Below are positions 28,701 to 34,789 of a DNA stretch of 64,000 bases, piece by piece. The first letter of the stretch is position 1. Each line of letters starts with the position of its first letter. Below the pieces are notes generated by a model, which was not told the origin of the DNA, made no database searches, and saw only the letters and a list, made by a program, of their open reading frames with translations. Source of the DNA: Gymnothorax reevesii (taxonomy: Eukaryota; Chordata; Actinopteri; Anguilliformes; Muraenidae); contig CM056587.1 of NCBI GenBank assembly GCA_029721435.1, positions 15,533,667 through 15,597,666 of the forward strand. Direction: 5' to 3'. The position numbers were made by a program, and so were the translations under genes.

Positions 28701-31700
28701 TTTTCTGAAATTGGGACCATCTATTGTTACTGCTAGACTGAAATTTGGACTTATGTGTGAGAACATATTCATCTGCAAATTTGGCAGCTGATTGCAAATT
28801 CAGTGCTTGCTTCTCATTAAGGTAGGTCTTAACATCATCCTTAACACAGTTCTTGAATTCTTCAACTAACACCATCTCTTTTAGTGAGTTGAAATCATCC
28901 TTCACCTCCATAGAAGTACACCAGCGCTCAAAGCAAACTTTCTTCTCATTAGCAAATTCCACATAAGTCTGATTTTCAGATTTCTTCAGACCTCTGAATT
29001 TCTGTCGGTAAGCCTCTGGAACCAACTCATAAGCTCTCAAAATAACCTTTTTGACAACCTCATAATCAGAGGAATCATCGGCAGACAAAGCCGAATAGGC
29101 TTGTTGAGCTTTACCCTTGAGGACAGTTTGCAACATCAGAGGCCAGTGCTCCTTTGGCCACTGGCAACTCTTTGCTACCTTTTCAAAACACTGGAAATAG
29201 TTGTCAACATCCTTTTCCGAAAATGGAGGCACCAATTTTACCTCCTGGCTAGCCCGAAATTTATTTTCAGTTGCTATTTTAATTTTTAGTTGCTCCATTC
29301 GGAGTCTTTCTTCTCTATCAAATCTCTCTAATTCAAAATCTCTCTGTCTCTGTCTCTCTCTTTCTGCTCTTTCCTCTTTCTCTCTTTCTTTTTTCTCTTC
29401 TCTTGCAAATTTTTCTAACTCAAATTCTCTTTCTTTCTCTTTTTCCTCCCTTTCTTTCTTCTCTTCTCTAGCTAATTTTTCCAACTCAAACTGCCTTTGT
29501 TTTTCTTTTTCTTCCCTTTCAATCTCTAGCATTTTTAATTTAAGTTCCATTTCTATATTTGGATTTTCCACTGGAAACTGTTCCAGATCTCCTGGTGCAA
29601 ACACATTTTCATCAATGTAATATTCAACTATCTCTCTAGCCAGTCTTGCTTTTCGCATGGCTGGTTTTACCTCTGTCAGCTCCAAATGTCTGCATATTTC
29701 CAACAGTTCGGTCTTTTTAAAAGACTTCAAAACCCCTACGGTTGGTGATGCCAAGAAATCATCCATTGCTGTTGTCAATATATTTATATAGGAAAATTCA
29801 CAAAAACAATTTTACAATCTGAAATGTTAGATTTTTAATAAATGACTCACAAAATGGTCTATCCCGGACCTTGAGCCCCCAATTTGTTATGGCACCAATT
29901 TGTTATTACATTTACAACGTAACAGCAGCAGCAAGGGATGACAGACACAATTTAAAACTCAAACACATTTAATTAACAAACAAAGACTTTAACTAAACTA
30001 CTGACCAAGATTGATTAATAACAAGAACAAAAAATATTTACAGTCCCTTGTTTTGGTGGGGTGGCGTGGTGATGTCCTGGGTTAGGAAAAATGCTCAAAT
30101 CCAGGCAAAAATCCACAAAAGAAACTTCTCAGGTTCTGAACAGAAATGACAGGTCTGGTCACATGTATCCTTCTTCTTGCAATTTCTCCTACTACTTTAC
30201 TGTCTCAATTCTTTTCCTTATATACTCTTTTGCAGACCCCACCCACATTTAGACCTCTTTTTTTTTTTATTTTCTGAGACTTGCCCCAGACATGTCCAGG
30301 ACATGTCTAAACATGACTCCAGTCTGAGCTTAACAAAAAAAGGTAAATACTGCCATCTAGTGGCCTATATTCACATTACAACAGAAAGAGCACCTTTGGT
30401 TCTTTTAAGTGAATGAGTGAAGGCTAAAATTTGGTAGATGGGTATATGTACGGGTACAGTATTAACATTAATGTACTGATCAGTTTGTTTTCGCTGAATT
30501 CCTGGTATGAAGGACTGTAGTTTCCAGCGGAAGTACTAGGCGGCTGAGCCGGTGCATAACATGCGTCATCGCCAAACGTTTAGCATTAGTTTGCGGGTAC
30601 ACCATTGATTTTAAACTTCTGACAAGCCCCCACCCACCAGGAAGTAAACACTTGTCAATCACTTCTACCGCTACTCTGTGTATGAAGCAAAGCTAAGTAG
30701 CGGAGTCTGGTTTTACCAGGCTATGAGGACATGTTCATCAGAGGAAATCTGCATTCAGAATGTAGAGCTAATAAGCAAAATCAGTGATCCAAGTTTTTGG
30801 TTGGAAAACAATAACAACATAACAAACCATTTACTTCCTGACCCTGGAACTTCACAGTACTCAAAGTAAGGAGGAAAGGCCAGTACCAGAAAGGAAAAAA
30901 GATGAACTCAAAAAATTTGATATAAGAGACTAACTGTTTTCCTGAATGACTGCATACACACCTTCGCCCTTCGTCCCAGTACGCCCTGATTGGGACTCCT
31001 CAGGAAGAGGGGGTGCGTCCGAAGGTACGGGCTCCTCCCTAACCAGGGTAACCAGGTGCTCCAGCTCCTCTCGAGTCTGAAAGGGCCAAGAAAATTACAT
31101 ACGTTAAGAACAGCTGCATTTCCATGGGTGCTTTTCATTATGCTGACTTAAGCTTCCTCGCCTCCCCACTCCTCCCATACCTGGACATCTTTACCCCTCA
31201 GCCATCATGCAGGATCCTCCAATACTTTAATTGTACCTCCAGGAGACAAGGAGTGAGGAGGGAGGAGACTTCTGGAGGAGCTCAGAGCGAGGAAACGCTA
31301 GTGTATCCAATGTGGAAGTCTTTTATCAACTGGGGGGACATGTAATGCCAAACCTTATCTTAATTGGGCCAAGGATTTCTCATCTGGCAGCTTTGACTCC
31401 TCCAGCCTTGCAGCACTTCCTCGCATCTCGCTCATACTCACTGGAGGAGCTGAGATGCGAGGAAAAGACGCAAGTGTGGATGGCGAGGAGACATGCTGGC
31501 GTAATGAAAAGCACCCTTGTCTCAGGAGAAAGTGAATCAAAATTAAAGGCAACAACAAAATTTAATGCGCCGGAGGATGACTGTTCAACCAGGTGCTATG
31601 AAGGCAAATCGGATGAGCCATACTGTTAAACGAGACATAATGAGTGAAATTGATTATCCATCCTTGTATTTATTGCTCTTTCAATAAAATTTGAAGGGCT

Positions 31701-32227
31701 GGTATCATTGCTAACTTAGATGACAAAGAATTGTGTAATGCATTTACATTTTCATTATCAAATTACTGGGTATTTCACAAGCAGAATTGTACAGTTGCCC
31801 GGATAGAAGCCAACAGCAAAATCCAAAACTTTTTACTTCAGACCATTCTCCAGATATGGAAAGGTTCCTGGTCATTTTACAAACTCAGTAATCTAGTTTT
31901 GTGACCCAGTACCCAATCTGTATGTTGGAGACAGGATTTCATGGTGAAAGGCAGGCATTTGTTAATGCTAGGCTGAGTGCTGCTCACCAGTTTACTGAGG
32001 TCATCGTTCCCCCCCACGTGGACGCTGTTGAAGAATATCTGAGGCACAGTGCTGCGACCAGTGAGCTGCTTCACCTGGGCCCACAGCTCCCCGTGCTCGT
32101 TCATATCCACATCATGCAACAAAAGCCCAAGCTCCGAAAGGCGAGATTTGGCCTGCTTACAGTGTGGGCAGCCTGTCACAGAATATATCGTAACCCGCCC
32201 TTTCTGGCCTTTCTCTGTTCCTTCCAT
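7165..32227 (-). CDS. Glutaredoxin-DEP-DUF547 multidomain protein, 10 coding exons
   Basis: Coding exons in transcript order: 32227-31988, 31076-30962, 21328-21176, 19312-19142, 16099-16026, 15176-14979, 14161-14024, 13185-13096, 12890-12747, 7293-7165. They total 1452 nt, giving 483 residues plus stop. Every junction has AG/GT and the phases agree (0,1,1,1,0,0,0,0,0). The N-terminus (residues about 10-80) is a glutaredoxin with CPHC active site, TVP motif and GG motif. A linker rich in E and P follows, then a DEP domain (about 122-210), then DUF547 from about 225 to the end, with the motifs FFINIYNALVIHG, YLIGG and CGAKGCPP. The glutaredoxin suggests glutathione-dependent thiol chemistry and DEP suggests membrane or G-protein-linked targeting; the role of DUF547 is unknown. 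No signal peptide or membrane segment is seen, so it is probably cytosolic. Function is inferred from domains only. Confidence 0.85.
7406..7868. mobile_element. Tc1-like element, internally deleted
   Basis: The left end reads 'cagtacagaccaaaagtttggacacacc', a widespread fish Tc1-like terminus. The right part 'taattccacatgtgttcattcatag' mirrors 'tatgaatgaacacatggaatta' at 7510-7531. Coding sequence is almost gone. It lies in the last intron of the glutaredoxin-DEP-DUF547 gene. Confidence 0.65.
7869..8640. repeat. 146-bp tandem repeat (minisatellite), about 5 copies
   Basis: The word 'gtacacatgcaaagtatgaaagcc' recurs at 7995, 8141, 8287, 8433 and 8574, so the period is 146, 146, 146 and 141 bp. 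Units differ by a few substitutions and the first and last are the most diverged. Each unit contains 'aaggtcaaggtcac' and 'ggcatcagtaggtaggtc'. A distinct 3' tail follows at 8641-8715. Confidence 0.92.
8641..8715. repeat. GC-rich hairpin tail following the minisatellite
   Basis: The tail 'gacggacgcgaacgccggggg..' runs into 'agctctccggacattcgtccccgcgagct' and then 'aaaa'. The outer agctc/gagct pair forms a short stem. The array plus this tail looks like one dispersed repeat. The stem followed by CTAA recalls Helitron-like 3' ends, but that assignment is only a suggestion. Confidence 0.4.
8716..9990 (-). mobile_element. Tc1-like transposon, decayed
   Basis: The ends are inverted: 'gaaaatccaacctttaattcaag' at about 8717 against 'ttgagttgaaggttacatttttc' at about 9865-9889, and 'caattattagcacccc' against 'ggggtgccaataattg'. 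The minus-strand transposase starts at about 9606 (MGKTKEHTIQVRQ). It is frameshifted in the middle and ends in a 101-codon open piece at 9137-8832 with the DDE-domain block FQQDNDPKH and PIENLWSELKRR. The coding span is shorter than the usual 1.0 kb, so part is deleted. It is intronic. Confidence 0.8.
9991..11566. repeat. Intron DNA with a diverged tandem duplication
   Basis: Mostly unrecognised intron. Two related units appear to start at about 11009 ('aaagcttccatttgag') and 11361 ('aaagctttcatttgag'). Each is followed by 'ggtgcnctc' and then an 'aaggtcaaggtca'-like stretch, so the period is roughly 350 bp with strong divergence. Nothing coding was found. Confidence 0.35.
11567..12560 (+). 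pseudogene. Tc1-like transposase relic
   Basis: Plus-strand wreck of a Tc1 transposase. Recognisable blocks are 'LWTDEAKFEI' at about 11966-11995, 'GGNIRFWGS' at about 12081-12107, and 'FQQDNDPKR' at about 12234-12260. Frames shift repeatedly and a 13-base A run lies at about 11894. It is in the last intron of the glutaredoxin-DEP-DUF547 gene, opposite to the gene. Confidence 0.7.
12747..12890 (-). CDS. Exon: DUF547, C-terminal part
   Basis: 48 codons between acceptor cctcag|GACATT and donor AAG|gtaata. It reads IDSQLRIAAEAFL, then KLSQIFQWYKGDFG, the usual end of DUF547. Confidence 0.88.
13096..13185 (-). CDS. Exon: DUF547, Cys-containing core
   Basis: 30 codons between acceptor ccactag|GTGGCG and donor AAG|gtaaaa. 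It carries EPLIHFALNCGAKGCPPIKTY. The H and two C residues are among the most conserved positions of the family. Confidence 0.88.
14024..14161 (-). CDS. Exon: DUF547, middle part
   Basis: 46 codons between acceptor tttgcag|TTC and donor AAG|gtacct. It contains VSYLIGGEVFTLQDIENGVLR and the KPFSKSDPRL block. Confidence 0.9.
14979..15176 (-). CDS. Exon: DUF547, N-terminal part
   Basis: 66 codons between acceptor cgttag|TCGGTG and donor CGG|gtaagt. It contains VDYKAM, LQRVDLLGLS and EKLAFFINIYNALVIHG, the signature block of DUF547. Confidence 0.9.
16026..16099 (-). CDS. Exon: helix leading into DUF547
   Basis: A 74-nt exon with acceptor tgtttag|CTGCT and donor AAG|gtatca. With the G left over from the previous exon it reads A-AELSEILRNMMLRLYADHIS. 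Such a helix normally precedes DUF547. Only this phase is open, and it joins the preceding exon directly. Confidence 0.8.
16100..19141. other. Intron with CA microsatellite
   Basis: Intron between the DEP and DUF547 exons. A (CA)n tract with CG interruptions occupies about 17662-17715. No other gene is supported. An open frame at 17226-16960 on the minus strand was considered as an exon and rejected. Confidence 0.6.
19142..19312 (-). CDS. Exon: second half of DEP domain
   Basis: The exon follows acceptor ccctgtag|ACAGG and ends at donor gtatgt. RSKAIETSKILMDRKFFNSV, then FEEGNALFRLVEHD, complete the DEP fold. The split codon GAC joins it to the previous exon. Confidence 0.88.
19313..21175. 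other. Intron within the DEP domain
   Basis: A/T-rich intron sequence. No repeat or gene recognised. Confidence 0.5.
21176..21328 (-). CDS. Exon: first half of DEP domain
   Basis: The exon follows acceptor ctaacag|AAATT and ends at consensus donor gtaagt. Residues DDFVDTMAEF, VIENHWRGLKVYKNSFTG and QLLDWLMKVKGL match the first helices and beta-hairpin of a DEP domain, including the conserved F/Y-x-G-x-x-L-L-W pattern. Confidence 0.88.
22707..22763. repeat. (CT)n microsatellite
   Basis: An uninterrupted run of CT dinucleotides of more than 50 bp lies in the large intron between the linker and DEP exons. The surrounding 21329-22986 shows no gene. Confidence 0.95.
22987..23442 (+). mobile_element. 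tRNA-derived SINE with target-site duplication
   Basis: The direct repeat 'aaaagtgcaatttgtg' flanks the insert at 22987-23002 and 23427-23442. The insert opens with a pol III B-box-like 'ggttcgaacc', continues with 'cccaccggcaggggtcggcag' and 'cgcacaattgg', and ends in a run of about 20 A at 23411-23430. The A-box is missing, so the copy is truncated at its 5' end. Confidence 0.75.
23753..23929 (+). pseudogene. RecQ-like helicase N-terminal fragment (58 codons)
   Basis: An open frame starts MATDMDTLEAICSAVEK and contains LWPQQDECLVSFLNG followed by NNVVALLPTD. This resembles the Q motif and the start of Walker A (LPTGxGKS) of RecQ-type superfamily 2 helicases. The ATP-binding loop breaks at the D replacing G and a stop follows 14 codons later. 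GC content around the start is higher than in the flanks. It could be the first exon of a captured or transposon-borne helicase gene, or a dead fragment. It is antisense to the host intron. Confidence 0.4.
24377..24870 (-). repeat. 3' LTR of the Gmr1-like element
   Basis: 494 bp. It matches the other LTR over its whole length except one substitution near the right-hand start of the alignment (cccc versus cacc) and two homopolymer differences. On the minus strand it carries a TATATAA box at 24717-24711 and an AATAAA at 24761-24756. Confidence 0.95.
24976..29778 (-). CDS. Gag-Pol polyprotein of Gmr1-like retrotransposon
   Basis: One 1600-residue frame with no stop or frameshift. The N-terminal ~55 residues are helical and SAP-like. 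About residues 75-170 form a highly charged E/K/R coiled coil. About 180-345 is a gag capsid-like region. A CCHC zinc knuckle (CSYCKKSGHVTTNC) lies near 396-410. The aspartic protease motif DTGA lies near 493. Integrase follows with its HHCC zinc domain (about 744-785) and catalytic D, D, E near 817, 877 and 911. Reverse transcriptase follows with YIDD near 1332, then RNase H (AVDASDQ near 1480, TIEKELLAL, VYTDHNPL) to the end. Integrase before RT is the reverse of normal Ty3/Gypsy order. All catalytic residues are present, so the element may be active. There is no env and no chromodomain seen. Confidence 0.95.
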   Translation of the reverse strand: MTTAMDDFLASPTVGVLKSFKKTELLEICRHLELTEVKPAMRKARLAREIVEYYIDENVFAPGDLEQFPVENPNIEMELKLKMLEIEREEKEKQRQFELEKLAREEKKEREEKEKEREFELEKFAREEKKEREKEERAERERQRQRDFELERFDREERLRMEQLKIKIATENKFRASQEVKLVPPFSEKDVDNYFQCFEKVAKSCQWPKEHWPLMLQTVLKGKAQQAYSALSADDSSDYEVVKKVILRAYELVPEAYRQKFRGLKKSENQTYVEFANEKKVCFERWCTSMEVKDDFNSLKEMVLVEEFKNCVKDDVKTYLNEKQALNLQSAAKFADEYVLTHKSKFQSSSNNRWSQFQKKGYGDTQDSSPKDKSGDGAQKSSNRSDQSVKADSDKSGLVCSYCKKSGHVTTNCWFLKAKKEKEKDTKPNAFVKTRLETPVVDNRSAKLPASCGAKKPDTADFVREEFLPFVSEGFVALNEHTTPVPIYILRDTGASQSLLLMDSLELRDETASGDFILVQGIEGRTVSVPLRSIFLKSDLVTGQVKVGLMSSLPIKGVSLLLGNDLAGGKVVPPVHLTSQPSTEDGDEDPSLYPSCAVTRAMAKKAKEEDDVVPSSTLNSQDSGGSPHDSDWPTMVSPFEDLSDTFISSLFSQPDGSGDSDVSADLSLSRKRLIEEQTNDPEICVLQRRALPDKEIDAVSVGYYLKDGVLMRKWRPPDIPANADWAVVRQIVVPKVYRNEILTMAHSLPLGGHLGVNKTVDKIMKHFFWPGLRKDVSNFCKTCHTCQVVGKHQLNPPVAPLQPIPAFGEPFSTVIVDCVGPLPKTRSGNQYLLTIMCASTRFPEAIPLRNIKATAISKALIKFFTLFGLPREIQSDQGSNFTSGLFQQVVYELGAKQILSSAYHPESQGALELFHSTLKTMMRTYCYDHEKDWDEGVHLLLFAAREAVQESTGFSPFELVFGHEVRGPLLLLSEQWQEKEPHISLLDYVSKFKERLRAACDLAKENLKSSQGKMKTWYDHKARSREFKPGDKVLVLFPLQSNPLQARFHGPYEILTKLNDLNYIVKTPDRRKPKQLCHINMLKPYHDRNARVAAVTSDSPMVETCEDEGEFQDDEPRIKAEVLSCKLSNTEVLQNLDVKLQHLEPSQRDQFERLIKKYEDLFPDVPKRVTIASHDVDVGDAKPIKQHPYRMNPEKRKIAEKEVEYMLKHDIIRPSNSDWSSPCVLVPKPDGSTRFCTDYRKVNAVTRTDVFPIPRIDDCIDSVGQAKFLTKIDLLKGYWCVPLTERAKSISAFATPSGLYQYEVLPFGMKNAPATFQRMIQSTIAGLPHTGAYIDDLITWSDSWEEHLKDVETLFQRLTQANLTVNLSKSDFGCATVTYLGYVIGQGKVAPINAKVQAIMDFPVPDNKKALRCFLGMIGYYRKFCKNFAEIALSLTNLLKKGVKFTWDDACQRAFDRLKSLLCHFPVLKSPDFNKPCSIAVDASDQACGSVLLQRSDSDDIEHPVAYFSRKFNRHQRNYSTIEKELLALVLSLQHFEVYVCTGQKPMIVYTDHNPLMFLSKMKSKNRRLLNWSLILQEFDLEIMHVKGTDNVIADCLSRV
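29861..29881 (-). promoter_or_regulatory. Primer-binding site, tRNA-Pro-like
   Basis: Starting a few bases after the 5' LTR, the minus strand reads TGGGGGCTC, then AAG, then GTCCGGGAT. Without the three inserted bases this equals the 18-nt site known to pair with the 3' end of tRNA-Pro. Confidence 0.6.
29885..30380 (-). repeat. 5' LTR of the Gmr1-like element
   Basis: 496 bp; the promoter-side LTR for the minus-strand ORF. Its TATA-like TATATAA lies at 30224-30218. The T-run is 3 bp longer and one A-run 1 bp shorter than in the other LTR. Confidence 0.95.
30385..30961. other. Intron between retrotransposon and linker exon
   Basis: Nothing recognised. The minus-strand continuation of the linker exon beyond 30961 is noncoding. 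Confidence 0.5.
30962..31076 (-). CDS. Exon: acidic/proline linker
   Basis: It encodes 38 codons plus one base after acceptor ttcag|ACT, ending at donor gtgtgt. It begins TREELEHLVTLVREEP and is then rich in P, E and S. It carries no known domain and links glutaredoxin to DEP. The phase fits both neighbours. Confidence 0.75.
31126..31516. mobile_element. MITE with GGGTGCTTTTCATTA termini
   Basis: The left end 'gggtgcttttcattatgc' is inverted at the right end 'gcgtaatgaaaagcaccc', and the similarity extends about 35 bp inward, around the gcgagga words. The interior is noncoding. It sits between the glutaredoxin and linker exons. No clear target duplication was found. Confidence 0.7.
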
Positions 32228-32237
32228 TGGTGACCCT
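31988..32237 (-). CDS. Exon with start codon: glutaredoxin domain
   Basis: Exon bounded by a pyrimidine-rich acceptor (AG at about 32238) and donor CTG|gtgagc at 31988/31987. The ATG at 32227 opens 80 codons. Cys20 and Cys23 form the CPHC redox motif, TVPQIFF is the cis-proline region, and VGGNDDL is the glutathione-binding GG turn. All key residues of a dithiol glutaredoxin are present. Confidence 0.88.
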
Positions 32238-32274
32238 GAAAAAGAAAAGAGTTGTTTAAAGGATGAACATATGA

Positions 32275-32745
32275 TTCAACCCCTAGCAAAAATTATGAAA
32301 TCACCACCTTTGGAGGATGCTAATCCAGCTTTCTTAGTTCATAACAAATAAATCACAGATATGGCACAAAAGAATTTTTATTTATTATCTTAAAATTCAG
32401 GCTTCATGAAACACACCTCAACCAAATTAAATTATTTTAATTTAGGGTATAGTTTTTTCTTAAGCATATTTTTTACTTAATCAAGTTGACAAAAAAAAAG
32501 TATGGAGTCACTATACGTTGAGGAAAAATTATGGAATCGCTGTGTAATTGACATTAATGGAAATAATTTAATTTAATTTTTGAGGCGTGTTTCAAGAAGT
32601 CTGAATGTTAAGCTGATAAACAAAAATAGTTTTGCGTCATATCTGCAATTTTTTATTTCCCAAAAAGTAAAAAAGCTGAATGAATATCCTCTATGTTTGG
32701 TGATTCCATAATTTCAACCAGTGGTTATAATTCTTACCCCTCATC
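32275..32745. mobile_element. Nonautonomous Tc1-type element
   Basis: The left 'aaaaattatgaaatcacca' is inverted at the right as 'tggtgattccataattt'. The interior is A/T-rich with a second copy of the 'aattatggaatc' word at 32528. No coding remains. It lies in the 5' intron of the glutaredoxin-DEP-DUF547 gene. Confidence 0.6.
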
Positions 32746-34080
32746 GAGACAACTTCGAGCACAATCAGTTGAGTTGCGTTGACATTCTGATCATTTAATC
32801 CAATTAAATGAGGAGTGGCAAAATTTAGCGAAGAAACCCTTTGCCGTTCCTGACCCTCCGAAGACCACAATGAATGGCTTTAACCAAAATTCACAAGAGG
32901 ACGGCCTATATAATTTACCAAAAAAAAAAAACGTTTTAAAAAGAGGCAGGGGTCGCTTCAGCTTGGCAGAGTTAATAGGAAATATCACCGTCGACTATCA
33001 AACAATACATTAACATTCGATTTTCATTCAAAAGCAGCAGGGGGGGGGGGGACCTGAAGCCATACGCATTATCTTCATCTTGAATAAAATGACGATAAAT
33101 GTTAACCTCCATTTTCTTGTGCCAATGTAAAACAGAGAAATATGTGGACCTGCGGGCTATTATATAATATGTGTAACACAATGGGGAAATAAAAACGAAA
33201 TAACATTTAAAGTAACATGCTGTCGACCAATAACTACCATAATCTAATACAACAAATTGTGCTGGACATTTATGCGATTCAGTTTTCATATGGGACAACA
33301 GAGCAGTTAATATGTCCCAGAGCAGTTATATCAGACAATTGTAGCAATAAAGGTTTCCGCGAGCAGCAGAACTTACTGCGTGTAGATGCGACGTCGAATA
33401 CTAAGCCAACATACTAAAAGGGCTTGGCGATCTAGCAAATTATTTACCACCAAGCAATCACAATGAATAGAATCAGCAGACCAAGATGTGTTTGTCATTC
33501 GTAATTTCGTAAACAAGGAAGAGTGTGACAGTTGAAACTCATTGCCACATGAAGTGCGACGGCACATCGCCAGCATTAAGCTTCTGTCAAGTCTTGCTGG
33601 GAAACTACTGCCCGCTTAAACGGTGCCGTTTTCAAAACGTTAGTTAGCAGTTTATCCGTTAGATTTTTCAAGAATGTGCTTGCTACTCTGACTGAGGCGC
33701 AATTTGGTAGGGTAACTATTCTGATGAATGATTTCTCTAAATGACAAGCCGTGAGTGAATATGACAAGTCATCTGACTACCTTTATTTTAGTGTCTTTTA
33801 AATTCATGGGCGGGCAGTGCGAATCATCTGCCGAAACCAACTGCCTGGTTTCAAGTTCGCTTGCCACGTAACGTCACTAGCATAAGTCAACACATCATTT
33901 CTATTGCAAATGTGCGTTCGGCCTCAGCGATAATACTAACAATAATAATAATATAATAATGTTACTTCTTCATAGGATATGATTATAATAAGACCCATAA
34001 AAGCAGTCACTACTCCCAAGCTGTGCGCCATTAGCTTTTGATTTGCCGCGTGCGTGCTTTTTTTTTCTTAACCAAATTGT
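32746..34080. other. Unrecognised DNA upstream of the glutaredoxin exon
   Basis: A/T-rich. It has a run of at least 10 G at about 33041-33051 and an AAT-rich patch at 33940-33960. No gene or known repeat was identified. Confidence 0.4.
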
Positions 34081-34110
34081 GGCACAGCTTCCGCGCGAAG
34101 CCGCGCTTTA

Positions 34111-34193
34111 GCCAATAAGATTGTACCTAACTGGAATTGTAAGCCAATCAGATTGTACGTAACTGGAATTTTTCCCCTAACTAGGTTATAAAA
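34111..34193 (+). promoter_or_regulatory. Promoter-like tract: duplicated CCAAT unit plus TATA box
   Basis: A unit of about 32 bp is tandemly doubled: 'gccaataagattgtacctaa..' then 'gccaatcagattgtacgtaa..'. This gives CCAAT boxes at 34112 and 34144, followed by TATAAAA at 34187-34193. The arrangement points to plus-strand initiation near 34215. No coding exon follows that I can recognise. A palindromic CRE (TGACGTCA) lies at 34287-34294. CCAAT boxes work in either orientation, so the tract may instead serve the minus-strand gene. Confidence 0.4.
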
Positions 34194-34382
34194 TGTGCTC
34201 CGGCTTGGCGCCGTATGACTCAACGAAGTGCAGATGATCCACAGCAAATGACGCGTTTTAGACATTTCACTGCTGCTTATTTATTTTGACGTCAGAAATC
34301 ACTTCAGAGTGACCATTCGTAGACACAGTCATCAAAATGCTGGTTGTATTACGCCGAATAAATACATTGAGTTATGCCTTAC

Positions 34383-34500
34383 CTGGTTCGAGGCTTTGTA
34401 TATGAACGTTTCGGGCATGTTATCACCGTGCGGACTGCTCATCAGCAATTTTCTCCCATCGTGAGATTTTAAAAAGCCCCGAGATGAATCCAGGATAATC
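34383..34500 (-). other. Possible 5' noncoding exon of the same gene
   Basis: A strong donor, AACCAG|gtaagg, occurs on the minus strand at 34383/34382, and the coding exon at 32237 has its own acceptor. Joining them gives a plausible 5' UTR. A short upstream ATG (about 34442) opens a frame that would run out of phase across the glutaredoxin start. The 5' boundary is not determined. Confidence 0.35.
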
Positions 34501-34789
34501 GGTCCTGCTCGCTTTCTGTCAAGGTGTTGAGGAATTCACGGAGGACCTCATGTAGGCTACATATTGCGTTGCATTGATGACCCCCTTTGGTTGAAAGTGG
34601 TATTGACTCTGGATTGATCTAATCCAACGTTCTCCGCTTCAGAGGGTTTGCAAATTAAGATATGAATTTGTTTCTAACGGGGCTGCAAGCCTTGTTTTCA
34701 TTTTTATGATTCATTTATTATTATTTTTTTAGGGTTTCTAATGTTTGGGTATTTTTGCCCTTCAAAGACCGGTTGAATCACTGTGGCGA

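Larger units (their letters stand above)
24377..30380 (-). mobile_element. Gmr1-like Ty3/Gypsy LTR retrotransposon, apparently intact
   Basis: A 6004-bp element with LTRs at 24377-24870 and 29885-30380, flanked by the 4-bp duplication ACAG (24373-24376, 30381-30384). On the minus strand the LTR begins TG and ends CA. One 1600-codon ORF fills most of the interior, with no env. Pol order is protease, integrase, reverse transcriptase, RNase H, as in Gmr1-like elements. The primer-binding site is next to the right LTR. A purine-rich stretch (minus-strand GGAATGGAGG, 24880-24871) abuts the left LTR. It lies in an intron of the glutaredoxin-DEP-DUF547 gene in the same sense. Confidence 0.95.

Noticed and set aside
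29201..29620. Plus-strand 139-codon frame rich in S, L and F
   Set aside because: Antisense shadow of the charged coiled coil in the retrotransposon ORF.
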